From: Pseudomonadota bacterium
GTDB lineage: Bacteria; Pseudomonadota; Alphaproteobacteria; Caulobacterales; Caulobacteraceae
Direction of reading: 5' to 3'
DNA length: 64,000 nucleotides
Assembly: GCA_023412655.1 (NCBI GenBank)
Contig: JAEYNH010000122.1
Location: 1 to 64,000 of the forward strand
The number at the start of each line of letters is the position of its first letter. Position 1 is the first letter of the stretch. Below, in pieces: positions 58,834 through 64,000 of this stretch. Under the pieces are notes generated by a model. That model had not been told where the DNA came from. It searched no databases and was given only the letters and a program-made list of their open reading frames with translations. The translations under genes and the position numbers were made by a program.

Positions 58834-59523
58834 CTAGTGATAGCGGCGGATCAGACCCACCAGGCGGCCCTGCACCGACACCTGATCCGGACCGAAGATG
58901 CGGGTCTCATAGGCCGGGTTGGCGGCCTCCAGGGCGATGGAGGCGCCCTTTTTGCGTAGGCGCTTGAGGGTTGCCTCTTCGCCATTCACGAGGGCCACGA
59001 CGATGTCCCCCGAGTTGGCGCTGTCGGTGCGGCGGATGACCACGAAGTCGCCGTCGAGGATGCCGGCGTTGATCATCGAATCGCCCTGGATCTCGAGGAC
59101 GAAGTGTTCGCCGGCGCCCAGCATCGCCTCGGGTACCGGCAGGCGGTCGCGCTCCTGCTGGATAGCCTCGATCGGCGTGCCGGCGGCGATCTTGCCCAGG
59201 ATCGGCAGTTCGCGGGTGTCGTTGGCGGCGACCGGCATGTCCTTGGCCGCGTCCACCAGTTGCGGCTTGAACGGCGCGCGCCCTTTGGGCGGGGCCGCGG
59301 CCGTGGCCTGCTGCGGCAGCCGGACCACCTCGAGCGCCCGGGCGCGATGCGGCAGGCGGCGGAGGAAGCCGCGCTCTTCCAGGGCCGTGATCAGGCGGTG
59401 GATGCCCGACTTCGACGCCAGGTCGAGGGCTTCCTTCATCTCGTCGAACGACGGCGAGACGCCAGTTTCCTTGATCCGCTCGTGGATGAACATGAGCAGT
59501 TCATGCTGCTTGCGGGTGAGCAT
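58834..59523 (-). CDS. lexA: LexA repressor
   Basis: 229 aa, SOS repressor with self-cleaving protease. The start is ATG at 59523 (reverse), giving MLTRKQHELLMFIHERIKETG; upstream in-frame codons run into the SOS box. Winged helix-turn-helix in residues 1-65 (SPSFDEMKEALDLASKSGIHRLI), cleavage site A114-G115 (KIAAGTPI), catalytic S149 (GDSMINAGI) and K187 (EEATLKRL). The linker at 70-100 is longer than in E. coli, as usual in alphaproteobacteria. It should repress itself and the sidA-like/dnaE promoter. It follows trpC on the same strand. Confidence 0.97.
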   Translation of the reverse strand: MLTRKQHELLMFIHERIKETGVSPSFDEMKEALDLASKSGIHRLITALEERGFLRRLPHRARALEVVRLPQQATAAAPPKGRAPFKPQLVDAAKDMPVAANDTRELPILGKIAAGTPIEAIQQERDRLPVPEAMLGAGEHFVLEIQGDSMINAGILDGDFVVIRRTDSANSGDIVVALVNGEEATLKRLRKKGASIALEAANPAYETRIFGPDQVSVQGRLVGLIRRYH

Positions 59524-59563
59524 CTCGGGCGACCTCTGGAACAAAGCACAAACGTTGCGTTTT

Positions 59564-59578
59564 GTTCTGCAGATGTTC
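59564..59578 (-). promoter_or_regulatory. LexA operator (SOS box) of lexA
   Basis: GTTC (59564-59567), seven bases, GTTC (59575-59578): a perfect alphaproteobacterial SOS box, 40 nt upstream of the lexA start codon. GAACAAA (59539-59545) and TTTGTTC (59561-59567) also form an inverted repeat overlapping it, which could give a second, weaker contact. Confidence 0.88.
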
Positions 59579-59628
59579 CCCGTCAATGTCAAGTTACGAG
59601 CGTTCCCCCTGTAAAATCAGGCGAAATC

Positions 59629-59644
59629 CGCCCCGACCGGGGCG
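59629..59644 (-). terminator. Possible terminator of the trp genes
   Basis: CGCCCC/GGGGCG, 6-bp stem with a 4-nt loop, 10 nt downstream of the trpC stop on the - strand, followed by GGATTTCGCCTGATTTT. It would separate trpC from lexA transcription. Confidence 0.45.
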
Positions 59645-59653
59645 AATTCCGAC

Positions 59654-60427
59654 TCAGCCGAGCAATTCCCGGGTGGCGGCGGCGACGTCGGCCTGCCGCA
59701 TCAGGCTTTCGCCGACCAGCATCGCCCGGGCGCCCGAGCGCTCGAGCCGCGCGGCATCCTGGGCGGTGAAGATGCCGCTCTCGGTGACGAGCAGGGCGTT
59801 CGGGGGGGCGAGCCGGGCCAGGCGTTCGGTGTTCGCCAGATCGACGACGAAGGTCCGGAGGTCGCGGTTGTTCACCCCCACCAGGTCGGCGCCGAGCCGC
59901 CCCGCGCGCTCCATCTCGGCCTCGTCGTGCACCTCGACGAGGGCGTCCATGCCAAGGCGCCGAGCCTCCGACATCAGGTCCGCGGCGAGGGCGTCGTCCA
60001 CCATGGCGAGGATCACCAAGATGGCGTCGGCGCCGAGATCTCGCGATTCGGCCACCTGCCACGGATCGACCAGGAAGTCCTTGCGGATGCAGGGGAGGGC
60101 GGTCGCATCTCGCGCCGCCACCAGATAGGCGTCGTCACCCTGGAAGCTTGGCTGGTCGGTGAGCACCGAGAGGCAGGCGGCGCCGCCGGCCTCATAGGCG
60201 CGCGCCAGGTCCGGCGGGTCGAAGTCTTCGCGGATCACCCCCTTGGACGGCGAAGCCTTCTTGATCTCGGCGATCAGGGCGAGCTTGCCCGGGGCGTGGC
60301 GGCGGACGAGAGCTTCTCGAAAGCCGCGCGGAGGCGAGGCTGCCGGTTCCACCACGGGACGTGCGGCCTTGCGCGCAGTGACGTCCTCGCGCTTGTAGGC
60401 GGCGATCCGCGCCAGGATGTCGCTCAT
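59654..60427 (-). CDS. trpC: Indole-3-glycerol-phosphate synthase
   Basis: 257 aa TIM-barrel enzyme, fifth reaction of tryptophan synthesis; not fused to trpF. Begins MSDILARIAAYKREDV; key blocks are LIAEIKKASPSKGVI (catalytic Lys), SVLTDQPSFQG, CIRKDFLVDPWQV, EVHDEAEMERA and VGVNNRDLRTF. Overlaps trpD by 4 nt (ATGA on the - strand). Confidence 0.97.
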   Translation of the reverse strand: MSDILARIAAYKREDVTARKAARPVVEPAASPPRGFREALVRRHAPGKLALIAEIKKASPSKGVIREDFDPPDLARAYEAGGAACLSVLTDQPSFQGDDAYLVAARDATALPCIRKDFLVDPWQVAESRDLGADAILVILAMVDDALAADLMSEARRLGMDALVEVHDEAEMERAGRLGADLVGVNNRDLRTFVVDLANTERLARLAPPNALLVTESGIFTAQDAARLERSGARAMLVGESLMRQADVAAATRELLG

Positions 60428-61437
60428 GCTGCGGTGACCTCGACAAGCCTCTCCAGCGCGGTCTGCGCGCGGCCGTCGTCCAAAACCTGGCCGGCGAGTT
60501 CCACGCCCTCGCGGAGCGTCTCCACCTTGTCCGCCACCAGGAAGGCGGCCGCGGCGTTGAGCGCGACGATGTCCCGATAGGGCCCCTTTTCCCCGGCCAG
60601 CAGCCGCCGGAGCGCGTCCGCGTTCTCGGCGGGCGTGCCGCCGGTGATGTCGGCCAGGGCTGCGCGGCGCATACCGAGGGCCTCGGGCGTGACGGTGAAC
60701 AGCCGCACCTTTCCGTCCCGCAGTTCGGCGACGGCCGTCTCGCCCGTCGTCGTCATCTCATCGAGGCCCGAACCGTGAACCACCCACGCCCGCTCGGAGC
60801 CGAGCACGCCCAGGGCCTCGGCCAGGGGCTTCACCCAGCGTTCGGCATAGACGCCGATCACCTGCCGTTGGGCGCCGGCCGGATTGGTCAGCGGCCCCAG
60901 CAGGTTGAAGATGGTCCGAAAGCCCAGCTCCGCGCGGATCGGCGAGACGTGGCGCATGGCGCTGTGATGCGCCGGGGCGAACAGGAAGCAGATGCCGGCG
61001 GTCTCCAGCGCCTTCAACTGAGCCTCGGTGGACGCGGCGATGTTGACGCCAAGCTCGGAGAGCACGTCGGCTGTCCCCGACTTGGACGACATGGCCCGGT
61101 TGCCGTGCTTGGCGACCTTCAGCCCGCCGCCCGCGGCAACGAAGCCCACGGCGGTGGAGATATTCAGCGTGTGCAGGCCATCGCCGCCCGTGCCGCAGAC
61201 ATCGATGGTGGGAAAGCCGGGTTCCAGCCGCACGGCGGCCCGGCGCATGGCCCGGGCGCAGGCGGCGATCTCGCCGAGGGTCTCACCCCGCATCCGCATG
61301 GCGGTGAGGGCGGCGCCCACCTGTGAAGGCGTCGGCTCGCCGCGCAAGCAGGCCGAGAAGAAGTCGTCGGCGTCCCCGTCGGACAAGGTCGCGCCGTCGG
61401 CCAGACGCGAAAGAAGCGGCTTGAACGTATCGGACAT
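60424..61437 (-). CDS. trpD: Anthranilate phosphoribosyltransferase
   Basis: 337 aa. Transfers phosphoribose from PRPP to anthranilate. The PRPP loop VCGTGGDGLHTLNIST, the KHGNRAMSSKSGTADVLSELG anthranilate-site block and FLFAPAHHSAMRHV are intact. A free-standing gene 11 nt after trpG, not fused to it as in enterobacteria. Confidence 0.97.
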   Translation of the reverse strand: MSDTFKPLLSRLADGATLSDGDADDFFSACLRGEPTPSQVGAALTAMRMRGETLGEIAACARAMRRAAVRLEPGFPTIDVCGTGGDGLHTLNISTAVGFVAAGGGLKVAKHGNRAMSSKSGTADVLSELGVNIAASTEAQLKALETAGICFLFAPAHHSAMRHVSPIRAELGFRTIFNLLGPLTNPAGAQRQVIGVYAERWVKPLAEALGVLGSERAWVVHGSGLDEMTTTGETAVAELRDGKVRLFTVTPEALGMRRAALADITGGTPAENADALRRLLAGEKGPYRDIVALNAAAAFLVADKVETLREGVELAGQVLDDGRAQTALERLVEVTAA

Positions 61438-61448
61438 GGGCGGGTGGC

Positions 61449-62039
61449 TCAGACTTGGGCCAGCCGCGTCACGCCGGCCAGGTCGAGGAAGTTGGCGAGC
61501 AGCTCATGGCCGCACTCGGTGGCGATCGATTCAGGGTGGAACTGGACGCCGTAGATCGGGCGGCTCTTGTGCTGCACGCCCATGATCTCACCGTCCTGGG
61601 TCCAGGCGGTGACCTCGAGGTCCGCGGGCAGGTCGGACTCGCGCACGGAAAGGCTGTGATAGCGCGTCGCCGTGAAGGGGTTCTTCAGGCCGGCGAACAC
61701 GCCCTTGCCGTTGTGGTGGATCAGGCTGGTCTTGCCGTGCATCAGCGCCTTTGCGCGGATCACCTCGCCGCCGAACGCCTGGCCGATCGACTGATGGCCC
61801 AGACAGACGCCGAAGATCGGCAGGTCCTGGGGCGCAGCGGTCAACAGGGAAAGGCAGATGCCCGCCTCGTTGGGCGTGCAGGGGCCGGGCGAAAGCAGCA
61901 CCGCTTCAGGTTTCAGACCCAGCGCCTGGTCGACGGTGAGCGCATCGTTGCGGACGACGTGGGTCTCCGCCCCCAACTCGTTCAGGTAGTGAACCAGGTT
62001 GTAGGTGAAGCTGTCGTAGTTATCGACGACCAGGATCAT
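61449..62039 (-). CDS. trpG: Anthranilate synthase component II (glutamine amidotransferase)
   Basis: 196 aa class I amidotransferase supplying ammonia to TrpE. Starts MILVVDNYDSFTYNLVHYL; oxyanion block LLSPGPCTPNEAGIC, nucleophile Cys in FGVCLGHQ, catalytic His and Glu in GVQFHPESIATE. Separated from trpE by the double helix-turn-helix gene and a small gene on the other strand. Confidence 0.97.
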   Translation of the reverse strand: MILVVDNYDSFTYNLVHYLNELGAETHVVRNDALTVDQALGLKPEAVLLSPGPCTPNEAGICLSLLTAAPQDLPIFGVCLGHQSIGQAFGGEVIRAKALMHGKTSLIHHNGKGVFAGLKNPFTATRYHSLSVRESDLPADLEVTAWTQDGEIMGVQHKSRPIYGVQFHPESIATECGHELLANFLDLAGVTRLAQV

Positions 62040-62092
62040 GCGCCTCCATTAGGCTTTGCAGGCGCATCCGCCAAGCCGGATGCTCTCACGCC

Positions 62093-62296
62093 ATGACGGT
62101 CGACGATTCGGGTCTGGATCCTCAGGCGCTCAGGCGCGCTAGAGTCCTGCTTGCGCGGCCCCAGCGGCCGGAGCGGATTTGGCCGGTTCTGACGGCCGCC
62201 GTGCTGCTGGCGATTTCGGCCCTGGCGTTCGCCACGGCGATGGTTCTGGCGCCGCCTCTGGTCACCTACTCGGTGGCGCAAGGCGCGCCGGATTGA
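62093..62296 (+). CDS. Small single-span membrane protein, hypothetical
   Basis: 67 aa. Charged N-terminus (about 1-28, Asp/Arg-rich) and one strong membrane helix at about 31-57 (VLTAAVLLAISALAFATAMVLA). It lies on the + strand in an otherwise - strand trp region, divergent from trpG by 53 nt, and its end overlaps the 3' end of the helix-turn-helix gene by 35 nt. No family recognised; the clear helix and composition make it a plausible gene, but its ribosome-binding site is weak. Confidence 0.5.
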   Translation: MTVDDSGLDPQALRRARVLLARPQRPERIWPVLTAAVLLAISALAFATAMVLAPPLVTYSVAQGAPD

Positions 62297-63275
62297 GCGC
62301 CTCGTCGACGGCGGGCGGCATCAACCGCCCCCACGCTTCGATGACGCCGCGCTCGGCCAGGCCCGCGAACAGCCGCTGCACATTCACGGCGTTGTCCCGC
62401 AGGAAGGCCTGCCAGACCGGCCGCTCCATGGCCTCGTACGGCGCGACCAGGCCACTGTTGATGCGCAGGACCTGTCCCTGCTCGAGCAGCACCTTCATGT
62501 GGCGGCGGACGGTCTCGGCGGGCATCCCGAGACGCTGGGCGGTCTCGGCCACCGTCGTGCGACCGGTCGGCGCCGTGAGCACGGCCAGGAGCACGATGGC
62601 CGAAGCCACGTCGTCCACCACCGCCAGCAGGCGGTCTGTCGTTCGCAGCACGTAGTCGGCCAGCAATCGCGCGGCGGCACGGACCGGAATGGACGATTCG
62701 GGCGGATAGGCCGAACGGGGCAGCGGTTCCACCAGCCCGGCGGCGTTGGCCTGATGGAAGAAGGCAACCAGACGGCGGTGGCTGTTCATCACGCCCTCCA
62801 CATAGGCGGGCGAGCCGAGATAGGTCTCCGGAACGATGACCCCGCCCGGGAGGGTTGCGCATGCGCCCCGACCTTCCAGGCGCCGGACATGGCGGCGGAC
62901 GGTCTCGAACGGCATGCGCAGAGAGTTGGCCACAGCGTTGATGCTTACCGGCCGACGGCGCGCGTCGGGCGCAGGCGTCTCCAGCCGGCCATGCCGGATG
63001 CGGGTCAGCGGCTCATGGGTCAACGGAGCGATGTTGGCCTGGTTGATGGCCATGATCAGGATCGAGTCGAGGCAGGAGAGGCCGCCGATCCCGAGCGTGG
63101 CCTGGTCCAGCATGAAGCTGAACGACAGTCGGCCAAGCTCCTGCTCCCGCCGGGTTAGGGCGGCGAGCGCGTCGCCCCCTCTCGACCTCTCATCCACCCA
63201 GATGGCACCCTTCAGACGTTTCGCGCACGGCCGGCGACCGTGCCGCAACCTCGGTACGGAATCAGTCTCCGGCAA
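62262..63275 (-). CDS. Protein with two tandem helix-turn-helix motifs, probable regulator
   Basis: Up to 337 aa; start uncertain (TTG at 63275 used; internal GTG/ATG codons possible). Two winged-helix-type DNA-binding motifs about 130 residues apart are nearly identical in their recognition part: MPFETVRRHV at 121-130 (after SINAVANSLR) and MPAETVRRHM at 251-260 (after TVAETAQRLG). A helical region with hydrophobic stretches lies between them. Such a repeat suggests a duplication that lets one chain contact two DNA sites. It sits inside the trp locus, 40 nt after trpE, on the same strand. A tie to tryptophan regulation is possible but unproven. Confidence 0.75.
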   Translation of the reverse strand: MPETDSVPRLRHGRRPCAKRLKGAIWVDERSRGGDALAALTRREQELGRLSFSFMLDQATLGIGGLSCLDSILIMAINQANIAPLTHEPLTRIRHGRLETPAPDARRRPVSINAVANSLRMPFETVRRHVRRLEGRGACATLPGGVIVPETYLGSPAYVEGVMNSHRRLVAFFHQANAAGLVEPLPRSAYPPESSIPVRAAARLLADYVLRTTDRLLAVVDDVASAIVLLAVLTAPTGRTTVAETAQRLGMPAETVRRHMKVLLEQGQVLRINSGLVAPYEAMERPVWQAFLRDNAVNVQRLFAGLAERGVIEAWGRLMPPAVDEALNPARLAPPSR

Positions 63276-63315
63276 GCCGGCCTGTTACCCGGAATGGGCA
63301 AAGCCGCTCCCTGGT

Positions 63316-64000
63316 TCAAACGAAGCGCCAGCTCTCCTCTGCGGCCCGTCGAAGGGCACGCGCCTTGTGCAGGGTCTCGTCGTATTCGGCGTCTGGATCG
63401 CTGTCGGCGACGACGCCGCCGCCAGCCTGGACGTACATGGCGCCGTCCTTGAACAGGGCGGTGCGCAGCACGATGCACGTGTCCACCGAGCCGTCGCAGC
63501 CGAAGTAGCCGACGCCACCGGCATAGCCGATGCCGCGCTTCTCGATTTCAAGTTCGTCGATGATCTCCATGGCCCGAACCTTGGGGGCGCCCGAGAGCGT
63601 CCCGGCGGGCAGGGCGGCCAGGACCACATCGACAGGATCGAGGCCCTCCGGAGCGTCACCCTCGACGTTCGACACCAGGTGCATGACGTGGCTGTAGCGC
63701 TCGACGAAGAAGCTGTCGGTGACGCGCACGCGGGGACTGCCGGGGGACGGCCTGGGCTCGTTGGCTCCGTGCTCCTTGAGCATGGCCACGCGGCCCACGT
63801 CGTTGCGGCCCAGGTCCAGCAGCATCAGGTGCTCGGCGCGTTCCTTCGGGTCGGCGCGCAGTTCGGCCTCGAGGGCCTGGTCTTCCTCGGGCGTCGCCCC
63901 GCGCGGGCGGGTGCCGGCGATCGGGCGGATGGTGATCTTTCCATCCCGGAGGCGCACGAGGATCTCGGGCGAGGAGCCGGCGAGATGGAAGTCGCCGAAG
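63316..64000 (-). CDS. trpE: Anthranilate synthase component I, 5' part outside the window
   Basis: C-terminal ~227 residues of the chorismate-using subunit; the frame is open to the right edge (FGDFHLAGSSPEILVRLRDG). Catalytic-domain blocks: ITIRPIAGTRPRG, DLGRNDVGRVAML, SFFVERYSHVMHLVSNVEG, LPAGTLSGAPKVRAMEIIDELE and the C-terminal GGVGYFGCDGSVDTCIVLRTA with GGGVVADSDPDAEYDET. A segment of about 12 extra residues (KEHGANEPRPSP) follows NDVGRV. First gene visible of the - strand trp cluster. Confidence 0.95.
   Translation of the reverse strand, partial: FGDFHLAGSSPEILVRLRDGKITIRPIAGTRPRGATPEEDQALEAELRADPKERAEHLMLLDLGRNDVGRVAMLKEHGANEPRPSPGSPRVRVTDSFFVERYSHVMHLVSNVEGDAPEGLDPVDVVLAALPAGTLSGAPKVRAMEIIDELEIEKRGIGYAGGVGYFGCDGSVDTCIVLRTALFKDGAMYVQAGGGVVADSDPDAEYDETLHKARALRRAAEESWRFV

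Overview
The window is a continuous, high-GC stretch of an alphaproteobacterial chromosome. It is densely coded, almost all on the + strand up to about 53.7 kb and mostly on the - strand after that. The organism is most likely a member of the Caulobacteraceae, with Phenylobacterium or Caulobacter as the best guesses. The signs are the alphaproteobacterial nuo order nuoABCDEFGHIJKLMN-birA-coaX-rnj, a Caulobacter-type LpxI in the lipid A cluster, a GTTC-N7-GTTC SOS box in front of lexA, and a 29-codon SOS-controlled membrane peptide directly upstream of dnaE, as expected for the Caulobacter cell-division inhibitor SidA. I see no insertion sequence, prophage or CRISPR array.

Layout. 1-4.3 kb: end of a TPR protein, lon with a candidate heat-shock promoter, a strong terminator, and an HU-type DNA-binding protein. 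4.3-10.5 kb: a yybP-ykoY manganese riboswitch and the TMEM165/GDT1-type exporter it should control, a POT peptide transporter, tRNA-Val(TAC), an aldo/keto reductase, a Baeyer-Villiger-type monooxygenase, an MliC-domain lipoprotein and tRNA-Asp(GTC, - strand). 10.7-32.8 kb: one long run of + strand genes for complex I, with a small lipoprotein gene between nuoH and nuoI, followed by birA, coaX, RNase J, methylmalonyl-CoA epimerase, a DUF1467 protein, proS and the lipoprotein-release ABC transporter (lolC/E-like and lolD). 32.8-38.7 kb: a convergent periplasmic protein of unknown function, the SOS promoter with the sidA-like gene, dnaE, a small secreted Pro-rich protein and an acetyltransferase.

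38.7-53.7 kb: the rpsB-tsf / pyrH-frr-uppS-cdsA-dxr-rseP-bamA-skp-lpxD-fabZ-lpxA-lpxI-lpxB run, joining translation, isoprenoid and phospholipid precursors, outer-membrane assembly and lipid A synthesis. 53.7-58.8 kb: convergent gltA and gltX (- strand), and comEC (+), whose 5' end overlaps that of gltX. 58.8-64 kb (- strand): trpE (partial), an unusual protein with two near-identical helix-turn-helix motifs, trpG, trpD, trpC, then lexA with its own SOS box.

The two SOS boxes link two ends of the window. LexA (58.8 kb) should repress itself and the sidA-like/dnaE promoter (34.1 kb), so DNA damage would raise a division inhibitor together with the replicative polymerase subunit. Many genes overlap by 1-8 nt at stop/start junctions (ATGA, GTGA, TTGA), which implies translational coupling and explains several non-ATG starts chosen here.
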